Below, piece after piece: positions 9,621 to 18,531 of a DNA stretch of 64,000 bases (position 1 is its first letter; each line of letters opens with the position of its first letter). The notes beneath the pieces were generated by a model. That model was not told where the DNA came from, did no database searches, and saw only the letters and a list, made by a program, of their open reading frames with translations. A program made the position numbers and the translations under genes. The DNA is from RYN-230 sp963851025. GTDB lineage: Bacteria; Actinomycetota; Actinomycetes; Streptosporangiales; Streptosporangiaceae. The stretch lies in assembly GCA_963851025.1 (NCBI GenBank), contig CAWKOA010000030.1, forward strand, positions 62,001 to 126,000. The letters run 5' to 3'.

Positions 9621-9954
9621 CCGCTATCCGCAAAGGACGGAAGCAGAAAGTCGCATTCGGCGATCGGCATCTGATGTTACATTTCCTCTCTTGCGCTGGG
9701 ACGGAGCCATCGTAGGGTTCTGTGCGCATATTGTAACTCTGAGTATATGTCACATCACGTAACGCTACATGCGGAGCGCCGTCCGAGTCTGCCGGGCTGG
9801 CGATACGTCGGGCAGTCGCCCTGAGCCGCCGGGAGTGCTGGCAGGATGTGATAGTTGCCTGGGCACAAGTAACAGTCCCGGCCGCGGCGCAATCGAATGC
9901 GGCGGGCCAGGCCAGTGCAGCGCGGGAAGACGACGCAGAGGAAGAGGGCGCTCC
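9621..9954. other. Divergent promoter region, GGDEF-EAL / dienelactone hydrolase
   Basis: Non-coding, with an AT-richer core around 9670-9770. It holds GTTAC at 9675-9679 and GTAAC at 9733-9737 and 9759-9763, the last two 26 bp apart, around a short dyad ATGTCACAT. No other gene is visible. Confidence 0.5.
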
Positions 9955-10698
9955 ATGTACGACGCGATTCAGGCGGAGACCATCAGCCTGGCCGGGGCCG
10001 GCGGGGACCAGGTAGAGGCGTACCTGGCCCGGCCGCTCGGGCCCGGGCCGTTCGGCGGGGTCGTGGTCATCCACCACATGCCCGGGTACGACACGCAGAC
10101 CAAGGAGATCACCAGGACGTTCGCCACGCACGGCTACAACGCCGTGTGCCCCAACCTGTACTGGCGGGAGGCGCCGGGCGCCAGCCCGGACGACGCGGCG
10201 GCCACCGCCCGGGCCGCGGGCGGCGTGCCCGACGAGCGGCTGATCGGTGACGTGGGCGGCGCGGTCGCCTACCTGCGGGCGATGCCGAACTCCAACGGCA
10301 AGGCCGGCACGATCGGCTACTGCTCCGGCGGGCGGCAGTCGTTCCTGGCCGGCGTGAGCCTGCCGCTGGACGCGGCGGTGGACTGCTACGGCGCGTTCGT
10401 GGTCGGCACGCCCCCCGAGGGCATGCCGCTCAAGGTCGGCCCGATCGTCGACCGGACGCCGGACCTGTCCTGCCCGCTGCTCGGGCTGTTCGGGGCCGAG
10501 GATTCCCACCCCTCACCGGAGCAGGTCGCCGAGCTGGAGAAGGCCCTGGTCGAGGCGGGCAAGACGTTCGAGTTCCACAGCTACGAGAACGCCGGGCATG
10601 CGTTCTTCGCCGTGAACCGCCCCTCGTACCGGCCCGAGGCCGCGAACGACGGCTGGCAGAAGATCTGGGACTTCTACGGCCGCTACCTGGCCGGCTGA
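9955..10698 (+). CDS. Dienelactone hydrolase family protein
   Basis: A 247-residue alpha/beta hydrolase. The nucleophile elbow GTIGYCSGGRQSFLAG has Cys as nucleophile, as in dienelactone hydrolases, with Asp in LFGAEDSHPSPEQ and His in YENAGHAFFAVNRPSY. The early IHHMPGYD segment helps form the oxyanion hole. It should hydrolyse a lactone or ester carbonyl, in aromatic degradation or a related pathway. Start is ATG at 9955, preceded by GAAGAGG; the frame is also open upstream but without family similarity. A DUF6295 gene follows after 14 bases, so the two form an operon. Confidence 0.9.
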   Translation: MYDAIQAETISLAGAGGDQVEAYLARPLGPGPFGGVVVIHHMPGYDTQTKEITRTFATHGYNAVCPNLYWREAPGASPDDAAATARAAGGVPDERLIGDVGGAVAYLRAMPNSNGKAGTIGYCSGGRQSFLAGVSLPLDAAVDCYGAFVVGTPPEGMPLKVGPIVDRTPDLSCPLLGLFGAEDSHPSPEQVAELEKALVEAGKTFEFHSYENAGHAFFAVNRPSYRPEAANDGWQKIWDFYGRYLAG

Positions 10699-10712
10699 GA
10701 GGGAGACCGCTC

Positions 10713-10997
10713 ATGTGCACGTACCTCACCGAGAACGTCGAGGTCAGCGGCAGCGGCAAGGGCCCGGCCGGGTGGTTCACGCTGAGCGAGGCGAGCGTGT
10801 ATTTCGATCATCCGGTGCACGCGCCCGCCGAGCACACGCTGAACATCGACTTCCTCAACCCCGGGCAGGGGCCGTCGGCCCGGGTGGCCGTCGAGCTGAC
10901 CGCCGAGTCGGCGCGGGCCCTGGCCGAGGCCATCCAGGCCACGCTCGGGTCCGCGCCGCCCGGGCTCGTCGAATCGGCTTCAGTGGGCCGGCCGTAA
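10713..10997 (+). CDS. DUF6295 family small protein
   Basis: A 94-residue protein beginning MCTYLTENVEVSGSGKGPAG, with ASVYFDHPVHAPAEHTLNID as its best-conserved block. I recall this pattern as DUF6295, a family without known function. No membrane segment or signal is present. ATG at 10713 has GAGAGGGAGA upstream, and it sits 14 bases after the dienelactone hydrolase stop, so the two are cotranscribed and perhaps functionally linked. Confidence 0.75.
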   Translation: MCTYLTENVEVSGSGKGPAGWFTLSEASVYFDHPVHAPAEHTLNIDFLNPGQGPSARVAVELTAESARALAEAIQATLGSAPPGLVESASVGRP

Positions 10998-11214
10998 CAG
11001 GCGCCCTTAACAGGCAGCCTGACCGGGCCGGGCCAGCTGACCGGGCCGGCGTCATCTCGGGACCTGCCCGCCCGGACGGGCCCGGATTGTCGGTGTGCCG
11101 TGCCAGTATCGGACCTGGCGGCACTCAGGCAATCCCGGGGCCGCCCGGGCGGGAACGCCCTCGGGTCACGAGGGCGGGAACGTCCTCGTGACCATGGTGG
11201 CGGAGGGCTCGGAC

Positions 11215-12558
11215 ATGAAAATCAGGGTCGATCGGGACGTGCTGGCCGAGGCGCTGGCCTGGGTGGCCCGCGCCCTGCCTACCCGGCCGGTGGTCCCGGT
11301 GCTGTCCGGACTGCGCCTGGACGCGGGGGCCAGCCTCACCCTGTCCTGCTTCGACTACGAGGTCTCGGCGACCGCGCAGATCGAGGCCGAGGTCGGGGAG
11401 CCCGGTACCGTCATCGTCCCGGGCCGGCTGCTGGCCGAGATCACCCGCAGCCTCCCTGCACTCGCCGTCGAGATAACCACCGACGCCGACGTGGTGAACC
11501 TGGCCTGCGGCAGCGCGGAATTCTCGCTGGTCGCGCTGCCCGCTGAGGAGTACCCGGAGCTGCCCGCCCCGCCGCCGCTGGCCGGCACCGTGGACGGCGG
11601 CGTCCTGGGCGCGGCCATCAGCCAGGTCGTGGCGGCGGCGAGCCGGGACGACACACTGCCCATGCTCACCGGGGTCTGCCTGGACATCGACGGGGCGACG
11701 CTCACGCTCGCCGCGACCGACCGGTACCGCCTGGCGGTGCGGGAGATGGCGTGGGAGCCGGTGCAGCAAGGGCTGCGCGCGGTCGCCCTGGTCCCGGCGC
11801 GGACGCTGGCGGACGCCGCGCGGGCGATGACCGCGGGATCGCCGGTCTCGGTCGCCTTCGGGCCCGGCGCGCCCGCCGCGAAACCGGCGGATGAGCCCCG
11901 GCCCGCCGAGGGCATGATCAGCTTCGGGATCGGTGGCCGCCGCCTGACCACGCGGCTGATCGGCGGCGAGTTCATCCGGTACCGGTCCCGTTTCCCGACC
12001 GAGTTCGGCTGCCGTGCCGACGTGCCGGCCGGGCCGTTCACCGAGGCGGTCCGCCGGGTCTCCCTGGTCGCCGACCGGGCCAGCCCGGTCCGGCTCACGT
12101 TCGGCCCGGGCCGCGTCCGGATCGAGGCGCAGACCGAGGGCCGGGCGCGGGCGATCGAGACGGTCCCCGCCGACTTCCGCGGTGAGGAGCCCGTGATCGC
12201 GTTCAACCCGCACTACCTGCTGGACGGCCTCTCCGCCGCGGCGGTGCCGGGCCAGGCCCGGGCGCACGCCGCGGACGCGGATGATGCCGCCGGCGGATCG
12301 GGCGGGGGACGCGGGGACGCCGATGCCACAGGACCCGCAGGCACGGGACCCGCAGGCACAGGACCTGGCGGCACGGGAGCTGGCGGCACGGGGCCGGCCG
12401 ATCCCGGCCTGCTCAGGATCGAGTTCACCAGCCCGGCCAAGCCCGCGCTGATCACCCGGGTATCCCCGGCCGATGGCCCGGGCGATCCGGGCGCGGATCA
12501 GGAGCAGCCCGAGTTCCGTTACCTCGTCGTTCCGCTGCGGGCCACCGCGCACGCCTGA
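11215..12558 (+). CDS. DNA polymerase III beta clamp paralogue with a low-complexity insert
   Basis: A 447-residue sliding-clamp protein. Three clamp domains are recognisable: residues 1-120 (KIRVDRDVLAEALAWVARAL), about 125-245 (TLPMLTGVCLDIDGATLTLA, ATDRYRLAVREM) and about 255-447, ending EFRYLVVPLRATAHA. Normal actinobacterial clamps are about 375 residues. The surplus is a Gly/Thr/Pro/Ala repeat (GPAGTGPAGTGPGGTGAGG) inside the third domain. It is not next to dnaA, recF or gyrB, so it is probably a second clamp, not the replicative one. ATG at 11215 follows GGAGGG; the frame is open further upstream. No polymerase gene is nearby. Confidence 0.82.
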   Translation: MKIRVDRDVLAEALAWVARALPTRPVVPVLSGLRLDAGASLTLSCFDYEVSATAQIEAEVGEPGTVIVPGRLLAEITRSLPALAVEITTDADVVNLACGSAEFSLVALPAEEYPELPAPPPLAGTVDGGVLGAAISQVVAAASRDDTLPMLTGVCLDIDGATLTLAATDRYRLAVREMAWEPVQQGLRAVALVPARTLADAARAMTAGSPVSVAFGPGAPAAKPADEPRPAEGMISFGIGGRRLTTRLIGGEFIRYRSRFPTEFGCRADVPAGPFTEAVRRVSLVADRASPVRLTFGPGRVRIEAQTEGRARAIETVPADFRGEEPVIAFNPHYLLDGLSAAAVPGQARAHAADADDAAGGSGGGRGDADATGPAGTGPAGTGPGGTGAGGTGPADPGLLRIEFTSPAKPALITRVSPADGPGDPGADQEQPEFRYLVVPLRATAHA

Positions 12559-12599
12559 CCCGGCCCGCCCTGGCCACAGCTCCTTCCGATTCAGGGCAG

Positions 12600-12660
12600 C
12601 TTCACCCAGCGGGGGTGAAGTGCCACGAGTGGTCCCGGTTCACTGTGGAAATTCACCCCC
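12600..12660. promoter_or_regulatory. Repeated TTCACCC half-sites upstream of the alkyl sulfatase
   Basis: CTTCACCC (12600-12607) pairs with GGGTGAAG (12613-12620) around a 5-base gap, and TTCACCCCC recurs at 12652-12660. All lie within 80 bases of the alkyl sulfatase start. They could be an operator cluster; the first pair could also terminate the clamp gene. Confidence 0.35.
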
Positions 12661-12680
12661 GATTCCACTGGAGCACCTGG

Positions 12681-14480
12681 ATGAACGACCTTCCCTTCTC
12701 GGATCGCGCGGATTTCGACGACGCTGAGCGGGGGCTCATCGGCTCCCTGGACCCGTGCGTGGTCAAGGACGCCAGCGGCCGGGTGGTGTGGGACAACGAC
12801 GCGTTTTCCTTCCTGGCCGGCGAGTGCCCGGATTCGGCCAGCCCGAGCCTGTGGCGGCAGTCCCAGTTGTGCGCGCGGCAGGGCCTGTTCGAGGTGACCG
12901 ACGGGATTTACCAGGTCCGAGGCCTGGACCTGTCGAACATGACGATCGTGGAGGGCGACCGCGGTGTGATCGTGATCGACCCGCTGATCTCCACCGAGAC
13001 CGCGGCGGCCGCGCTCGCCCTGTACCGCGCGCACCGGGGTGACCGGCCGGTGACCGGCGTGATCTACACCCACAGCCACGGCGATCACTTCGGCGGGGTG
13101 CGCGGCGTGGTCACCGGCGATGTGCCGATCCTGGCCCCGGCCGGCTTCATGGGGCACGCGGTCGAGGAGAACGTGTACGCGGGCGGTGCGATGAACCGCC
13201 GCGCGGTGTACATGTACGGCGCCGAGCTGCCCAAGTCACCCGTCGGCCAGATCGGTGCGGGGCTGGGCATGACGACCTCGACGGGGACGGTGTCGCTGAT
13301 CCCGCCGACCGTGGACATCACCCGGACCGGGCAGCGGGAGACGGTGGACGGAGTGCTGATCGAGTTCCAGCTCACCCCCGGGACCGAGGCGCCAGCGGAG
13401 ATGAATTTCCTGTTCCCCGGGCGCCGGGCCCTGTGCATGGCCGAGAACGCCACGCATAACCTGCATAACCTGCTGACGTTGCGCGGTGCCCTGGTCCGCG
13501 ACCCGCGGATCTGGGCCCGGTACCTGACCGAGGCAATCCTGCTGTTCGGTGACCGCACCGATGTCGCCTTCGCCTCGCACCACTGGCCGACGTGGGGCCA
13601 CGACCGGGTCATCCGCCTCCTGTCCGAGCAGCGGGACCTGTACGGATACCTGCACGACCAGTCGCTGCGGCTGCTGAACCAGGGCTACACGGGCATGGAG
13701 ATCGCCGAGATGATGGAGCTGCCGCCCGCGCTCGAGCGGGCCTGGCACGCCCGCGGCTATTACGGCTCGGTCAGTCACAATGTCAAGGCGATCTACCAGC
13801 GGTACATGGGCTGGTTCGACGGCAACCCGGCCAGCCTGTGGAAGCATCCGCCCGAGGAGGCGGCCCGGCGCTACGTCAACTGCCTCGGCGGCGCCGATGC
13901 GGTCGTGGCCAAGGCCGCGGAGTACACCGACGCCGGCGATCTGCGATTCGCCGCCGAACTGCTCAACCACGCCGTCTTCGCCGACCCGGCCCACAGCGGG
14001 GCCCGTGAGGCGCTGGCCGCGATCTACGACCAGCTTGGCTACGGCGCGGAGAACGGCCCCTGGCGCAACTTCTACCTGATGGGCGCCCTGGAACTGCGGC
14101 ACGGCGCGGTCCCGCCGTCGCTGAGCCTGCTCTCGCCCGACATGATCCAGGCCCTGACCGTGGAGCAGCTGTTCGACTCGATCGCGATCCGCGTTAACGG
14201 GCCGAAGGCCTGGTCTGAGAGCCTGACGATCGACTGGGACTTCACGGACGAGGGCACCCGGCACCGGACCGCGTTGTCCAACGGGGTCCTGGTGCACTGG
14301 CCCGATCCGCAGCCCGGCGGCGCCGACCTCACCCTGACGCTGACCAAGCCGCAGCTGCTGGCCCTGCTGGCGGGCCAGGGGCCGGGGGACCTGGCCAGCA
14401 CGGGTGACCCCGGGGTCTTGCCGCGGCTGCTCGGCCTGCTGGATACCCCGGATCCGGGTTTCGCCATCGTCACCCCGTGA
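12681..14480 (+). CDS. Linear primary-alkylsulfatase (SdsA1/YjcS-like)
   Basis: A 599-residue metallo-beta-lactamase-fold sulfatase with an intact frame. The zinc motif is THSHGDHFGG (about residues 131-140), and further metal ligands lie in MNFLFPGRRALCMAENATHN and FASHHWPTWG. The middle region (YGYLHDQSLRLLNQGYTGME) is the helical dimerisation domain, and the last 120 residues are an SCP2-like lipid-binding domain (LSPDMIQALTVEQLFDSIAI). It should hydrolyse alkyl sulfates such as dodecyl sulfate to alcohol and sulfate. No signal peptide is present, so it is probably cytoplasmic. ATG at 12681 has GGAG 8 bases upstream. Monocistronic, ending at a GC-rich hairpin. Confidence 0.93.
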   Translation: MNDLPFSDRADFDDAERGLIGSLDPCVVKDASGRVVWDNDAFSFLAGECPDSASPSLWRQSQLCARQGLFEVTDGIYQVRGLDLSNMTIVEGDRGVIVIDPLISTETAAAALALYRAHRGDRPVTGVIYTHSHGDHFGGVRGVVTGDVPILAPAGFMGHAVEENVYAGGAMNRRAVYMYGAELPKSPVGQIGAGLGMTTSTGTVSLIPPTVDITRTGQRETVDGVLIEFQLTPGTEAPAEMNFLFPGRRALCMAENATHNLHNLLTLRGALVRDPRIWARYLTEAILLFGDRTDVAFASHHWPTWGHDRVIRLLSEQRDLYGYLHDQSLRLLNQGYTGMEIAEMMELPPALERAWHARGYYGSVSHNVKAIYQRYMGWFDGNPASLWKHPPEEAARRYVNCLGGADAVVAKAAEYTDAGDLRFAAELLNHAVFADPAHSGAREALAAIYDQLGYGAENGPWRNFYLMGALELRHGAVPPSLSLLSPDMIQALTVEQLFDSIAIRVNGPKAWSESLTIDWDFTDEGTRHRTALSNGVLVHWPDPQPGGADLTLTLTKPQLLALLAGQGPGDLASTGDPGVLPRLLGLLDTPDPGFAIVTP

Positions 14481-14495
14481 CGGCGGGCCGCCGGG

Positions 14496-14524
14496 CCGGC
14501 CGCGGGGTGGGCCCCGCGGGCCGG
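14496..14524. terminator. Bidirectional GC-rich hairpin between convergent genes
   Basis: About 12 base pairs with one bulge around a TGGG loop, between the alkyl sulfatase stop (14480) and the convergent membrane-protein stop (14529). Confidence 0.5.
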
Positions 14525-14528
14525 GGTC

Positions 14529-14999
14529 TCAGTAGCGGGACGCGGGGCGCAGGCGGGCGCGGAGCCGCCAGAGCGAGTGACCCGTCCAGATCAGGCGGGC
14601 GGCCCACACCACGCGGCTCAGCCAGGGCTGCCCGGCCAGCAGGGGCAGGGCTTCCAGCCAGGCTCCCCGGCGCCACATCCGCCAGGCCAGGATGGCCAGG
14701 CCGGCGGCGGCGGCCACGGCCAGCGCACCGAGGCCGAGCAGGACGGCCAGCGCGATGCCCAGCCACCCGACGTGGAACAGGATCAGGCCGGCCAGCAGGG
14801 ACACCAGCGCCACGCCGCTCACAGTGACCACGGCGAGGGCCAGCAGGACGCGGCGGCGCAGCCGGGCCAGGCCCTGGCGGGCCTGGTCCGCGAGGTACGG
14901 GCGGCCGCCTGGCTGCTCCCCGGCGGCCAGCCAGGGGTCAGGGAAGGCGGCTGCCTCCCGGCCCGCGTCGCTGGCCCGAACGTCGCCGCGCATCACCAT
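14529..14999 (-). CDS. Two-helix membrane protein, function unknown
   Basis: A 156-residue protein. Residues 1-55 are hydrophilic with a basic end (QGLARLRRR), followed by two adjacent helices (VLLALAVVTVSGVALVSLLA and GIALAVLLGLGALAVAAAAG) and a basic, Trp-rich tail (ARLIWTGHSLWRLRARLRPA). The ATG at 14999 has GGAGG 5 bases upstream, which decides the start over an upstream ATG at 15035. I do not recognise a family. It is about 120 bases downstream of the flavoprotein gene on the same strand and may be cotranscribed with it. Confidence 0.6.
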   Translation of the reverse strand: MVMRGDVRASDAGREAAAFPDPWLAAGEQPGGRPYLADQARQGLARLRRRVLLALAVVTVSGVALVSLLAGLILFHVGWLGIALAVLLGLGALAVAAAAGLAILAWRMWRRGAWLEALPLLAGQPWLSRVVWAARLIWTGHSLWRLRARLRPASRY

Positions 15000-15119
15000 A
15001 TGATCCTCCGCATCCCCCGCCGCGCTCCGGCCCACACGATATGTCGCGAATCCCGTGGCGGCAAGTAGCCGCCCCCGGCGCGGCCCGGATGGGGGAGCAG
15101 GCCGCCGGGGCCCGGCAGG

Positions 15120-15732
15120 TCAGTTTCCGGCGGCGGGCGGGGTCCTGCCTCCGGGTGCGCCGAGGGCGTCCAGCGTGGCGGCCCAGGGGAACGCGCCGGG
15201 ATCGCTGCCGCCGGCCCCGGGCCCGGCCAGCGGGTGGACGTCCGCGCCGAACAGCACGCAGACGCCCCACGAGCGCAGCTTGCCGATGTTCTCGGTGAAC
15301 GCGGGGTGCGCGGCGTGCGCCTCGTTGGTGGACGGCACGGGCCACGATGGGCAGCCGCTTCCCGATGGCCTCGACCAGGATGCCGAGCGCGAGCGTGTCA
15401 CAGATCCCCGCGGCCCACTTGTTGACGGTGTTGACGGTGGCCGGGGCGACGATCACCGCGTCCGGGTCCGGCAGCACGTCAGGCTCGCCCGGGTTCTTGT
15501 ACTCGCTGCGGACCGGGTGCCCGGTCTGCCGTTCCAGGGCCGCGGTGTCGGTGAACCGCCGGGCTGACGGGGTGGCCAGCACGCACACGTCCCAGCCGCG
15601 CCGCTGGGCCAGGCTGACCAGCTGCCCCACCCCGGCGGCGGGCGGCGCGGCACACACGATCACGTACAGCACCGGCGGGCCGCCCGCCGCCCCGCCGGGC
15701 GCGGGCGCGTCCCGCGGGGGCGGGCCGGTCAC
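15120..15732 (-). CDS. Flavoprotein (UbiX/PPC-decarboxylase-like) (one frame break)
   Basis: About 203 residues. The start LYVIVCAAPPAAGVGQLVSL resembles the nucleotide-binding strand-loop of HFCD flavoproteins. DAVIVAPATVNTVNKWAAGI is their P-A-T-x-N-T-x-x-K-x-A signature that binds FMN and substrate. Such proteins decarboxylate phosphopantothenoylcysteine-like compounds. After LPIVA the frame shifts near 15345 (one extra C), then continues as VPSTNEAHAAHPAFTENIGK to the stop at 15120. The start overlaps the stop of the DUF952 gene by 4 bases (ATGA), so translation is coupled. The specific substrate is unknown. Confidence 0.8.
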
Positions 15733-16094
15733 GGCCGTTCCAGCCCGGCCGGCCAGCGGAAACTCCCCGCCGGGTCGCGATCCAGCGGCACCGCCCGGAC
15801 CACCGCCGCCACGTTCAGCGGCCCGTAGATGTGCGGGAAAGGATCCGCCCAGCCCGGCACCGGCTCGTAGCGGATCTCGGCGCCGATCCGGCCGGTGTCG
15901 AGCACCAGCAGGACCAGGTCCTCCGGCTCATCCAGGTACACCGCGTTGGCGACCGGCAGGACCTGGGCGGCCGTGCTCGCGTGGATGAAACCCTCCTCGC
16001 TGAGCGAGCGGCCGCGGGTCGACGTCCGGTACTCGCCGTCGCGGCGGGCCTGCTCCCAGTCCGCCGCGGTCGCGATGTGATAGAGCCACTCCAC
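15729..16094 (-). CDS. DUF952 domain protein
   Basis: A 121-residue single-domain protein. LYHIATAADWEQA opens the domain, and LSEEGFIHASTAAQVLPVAN is its most conserved block, with the F-I-H-x-S motif. DUF952 resembles glutathione-transferase-type or ADP-ribosyl-related folds; its function is not established. Start is GTG at 16094 with GGGAGAGG upstream; the frame stays open further upstream without similarity. It is translationally coupled to the flavoprotein gene, so the two probably act together. Confidence 0.82.
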   Translation of the reverse strand: MEWLYHIATAADWEQARRDGEYRTSTRGRSLSEEGFIHASTAAQVLPVANAVYLDEPEDLVLLVLDTGRIGAEIRYEPVPGWADPFPHIYGPLNVAAVVRAVPLDRDPAGSFRWPAGLERP

Positions 16095-16126
16095 TCGGCG
16101 GGTTCCTCTCCCGGTGCGGACGCAGG

Positions 16127-16714
16127 TCAGGAGTTCAGGAAGTAGCTGCTGCCGCCGGTCTCCGGGTTGGTGACCTGGGCGATCACCGACATGGCCCCGG
16201 CGTGGGCGAAGACGAGCGTCAGGGTGATCTCCTTGGCGCCGTGCAACGGCCTGGCCCCGGTGATCAGCAGGTGCACGCTGTTGGGCACCAGCCGGATGAT
16301 GTTGTGGCCCGGGATGCTGATCGCCGGGACCGTGTGCATGATCTGGCTGCCGCGTCCGTTGGGCGCCCGGAACGTGACCCGGCCGCCCACGCTGGTCCGG
16401 ACGCGCAGCAGCCGGTCCGGGCCGCTGTTGTTCCGGATGACCAGGTAGGCGGTGGTCTCGCCGGGCACCGCGGGCTGCGGCACCACGGCCGTGGACAGCT
16501 CGATGGACGGGGCGGCGCTGGCTTTCGCGTAGCAGCCGGTCAGGCCGGCCGCGGCCAGCACGACCAGGCCCGCGGCGGCGGCCGCGCGGGCGGCCCGCCT
16601 GGCAGGAGCCCGCCGGGTCGCGCCCGGCCGGGGCGCGCCCCGCCCGGGGGCGGCCCGTGCGGTCGTGCCCCCTGCTGGCCTGCCCGCCTCGGGCAGCAGT
16701 TCCGGTCCCGGCAT
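16127..16714 (-). CDS. PCuAC-like copper chaperone lipoprotein
   Basis: A 195-residue protein with a basic N-region, a hydrophobic stretch AAAAAGLVVLAAAGLTGC ending in a lipobox (LTGC), then one immunoglobulin-like beta domain. Residues such as AYLVIRNNSGPDRLLRVRTS and HNIIRLVPNSVHLLITG align with the PCuAC/DUF461 fold. In true PCuAC proteins Met and His residues bind Cu(I) and deliver it to cytochrome oxidase. Here the H-M-x10-M motif is degenerate, so copper binding is uncertain. It is attached outside the membrane. It lies 32 bases upstream of the DUF952 gene on the same strand. Confidence 0.7.
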   Translation of the reverse strand: MPGPELLPEAGRPAGGTTARAAPGRGAPRPGATRRAPARRAARAAAAAGLVVLAAAGLTGCYAKASAAPSIELSTAVVPQPAVPGETTAYLVIRNNSGPDRLLRVRTSVGGRVTFRAPNGRGSQIMHTVPAISIPGHNIIRLVPNSVHLLITGARPLHGAKEITLTLVFAHAGAMSVIAQVTNPETGGSSYFLNS

Positions 16715-16758
16715 CGTCCTCGTCCTCGCGTCTGGAGCGCCATGACGATGCTAGCCGC

Positions 16759-16793
16759 GCCGCCACCCCCGCGGATCCCGCGGGGGTGGCGGC
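16759..16793. terminator. Terminator hairpin after the GT39 gene
   Basis: Perfect 15-bp stem, 16759-16773 with 16779-16793, and loop GATCC, between the minus-strand glycosyltransferase stop (16811) and the lipoprotein start (16714). It separates the two genes transcriptionally. Confidence 0.7.
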
Positions 16794-16810
16794 GGCCCCG
16801 GTACGCCGGC

Positions 16811-18388
16811 TCAGGAATAGTCACGGAACGCGGGCCAGGCCCGGGCCCACGATTCCCTGAGCCCGGTGGCCAGGTAGACCGGCGAGCCCTGCTCGTCGTC
16901 ACTGACCCCCAGGCCGTTGTAGAACGTGGCGACCCGGCGCACCTGGCGGAACTCGCGGCGCAGGAAGGACGGGCCCAGGCCGATCACGATCGCGGACTGG
17001 TCCGCCGCGGGCGGTGGCCCCCACAGCCAGAAGTTGTTGTGGCCGCTGTAGGCCTGGGGCAGGCCCAGGGCGGGGCCGTAGCGGTCGATGGCCCCCGCCT
17101 CACCGTAGTTGCCGGCCAGCAGCGCGGTCCGGGCCCGCTGCGCGGCGGGCAGCGCGTCGTACTCCCGGGCAACTAGCGCGACCTCCCGGGGCCACGCGAT
17201 CGTCTCGGCCAGGTCGTAGTTGATGGTCTGCAACGGCACGGTGCGCAGGCTGGCGGCGGGCAGCAGGGGGATGGCGATGGGCAGGGCCACGAGGGTGGCG
17301 GCCGCCCCCGCGATCAGCGGGGCCCGCCGCCACGTGCGGCCCGCGGTCCCGGACCCGGGGAACAGCCACCGCCCGGCCGGCACTGAGCCGGCCGCGAGCA
17401 GGAACGTGTAGGCGCCCCCGGAGTAGTACGGCTTACCGCCCAGGATGAACTGCACCGCGATGGTCGCCGCCGCCGCGATCGCGGCCGGCCGGAACGGGCG
17501 CGCCGCCTCGTTGCGCAGGCACCAGATCAGCCCGGCCACCCAGATCGGGGTGAGCGCGAAACCCGTGTAGAGCAGCTGCGCCGGCCAGTAGACCGCCCGG
17601 TTGTGCCCGGCGGCGGTCTGCAGCTGGCGGAACACCTGCAGGTTCGGCCAGCCGTGGGCGGCCTGCCAGATCAGGTCCGGGGCGGCCAGCGCCACCGCGA
17701 TGAGCACGCCCAGCAGCAGGTACCGGCTGCGCAGCAGCCGCCGCTGAGGCGTGACGGCGAACCCGGCCACCACCGCAGCGGCCAGGACCCAGATCGTCCA
17801 CTTGGCCTCGGCCGCGACGCCCGTGCCCAGGCCGATGGCCAGCCACCAGCGGGGCTCGCCGCTGTCCAGCAGCCGGAGTACCAGGTACAGCAGCACGGCC
17901 CAGGCCACGAAGTCGGGCGTGGTCGTGCTCATCAGGTGCATGGCCGCCAGGAACTCGGCGCAGCTGGCCACGCACACCGCGGCCAGCACCTGCCCGGCGC
18001 GTCCCGCGCCGAGGATGCGGCTCATGCCCGCGGTGAGCAGCACCAGGGCGCTGAGCCCGAGCGCGGGCAGCACCCGCAGCCCGGCCAGGGAATTGCCGAA
18101 CAGCAGCGCCTCCAGGCGGGCGGCCAGCGGGGTGAGCGGCGGCTGGTCCACGTACCCGAAGGCCGGGTGCCGCCCGGCTTCCAGGAAGTACAGCTCGTCG
18201 CGGTGGTAGCCGTACCGGGCGCTCACCGCCATCTCGACCGCGAACGCCGCGGCGGCGACGATGAGGACGCCCAGCCGCGGGCTGCGGCGGGCCCGGGCCA
18301 GCAGGCTGGCGGCTTCGGGTGCGGTATCCGGCCCGCTGGGGCGCGGCCGGGACGGGAGTGCGCTTCCCGTGAGCGGGTTCTGCGGCAT
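16811..18388 (-). CDS. Glycosyltransferase family 39 (PMT/ArnT-like) membrane protein
   Basis: A 525-residue polytopic protein with about 11 hydrophobic helices. After the first helix comes YGYHRDELYFLEAGRHPAFG, in which the Asp-Glu pair is the catalytic acid motif of GT-C glycosyltransferases, then DQPPLTPLAARLEALLFG. The C-terminal 130 residues (NYDLAETIAWPREVALVARE, HNNFWLWGPPP) form an extracytoplasmic domain typical of actinobacterial GT39 proteins. It probably moves a sugar from a polyprenyl-phosphate carrier to an acceptor outside the cell; donor and acceptor are unknown. ATG at 18388 is the likely start. It diverges from the histidine kinase. Confidence 0.87.
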   Translation of the reverse strand: MPQNPLTGSALPSRPRPSGPDTAPEAASLLARARRSPRLGVLIVAAAAFAVEMAVSARYGYHRDELYFLEAGRHPAFGYVDQPPLTPLAARLEALLFGNSLAGLRVLPALGLSALVLLTAGMSRILGAGRAGQVLAAVCVASCAEFLAAMHLMSTTTPDFVAWAVLLYLVLRLLDSGEPRWWLAIGLGTGVAAEAKWTIWVLAAAVVAGFAVTPQRRLLRSRYLLLGVLIAVALAAPDLIWQAAHGWPNLQVFRQLQTAAGHNRAVYWPAQLLYTGFALTPIWVAGLIWCLRNEAARPFRPAAIAAAATIAVQFILGGKPYYSGGAYTFLLAAGSVPAGRWLFPGSGTAGRTWRRAPLIAGAAATLVALPIAIPLLPAASLRTVPLQTINYDLAETIAWPREVALVAREYDALPAAQRARTALLAGNYGEAGAIDRYGPALGLPQAYSGHNNFWLWGPPPAADQSAIVIGLGPSFLRREFRQVRRVATFYNGLGVSDDEQGSPVYLATGLRESWARAWPAFRDYS

Positions 18389-18531
18389 GCCAGCATCGTG
18401 GGCCCCGGGGAGGGCGGCCGGCATCGGGCGGCGGGGCGATTTCCCGCGCTCCGCAGCGCGGCGGAGCCGCGGCGCCGGGACCGGCCTTTCTCCCCCCGGG
18501 GAGGGAGCCGCCCGGCTCCGCCGGCGGAGGG

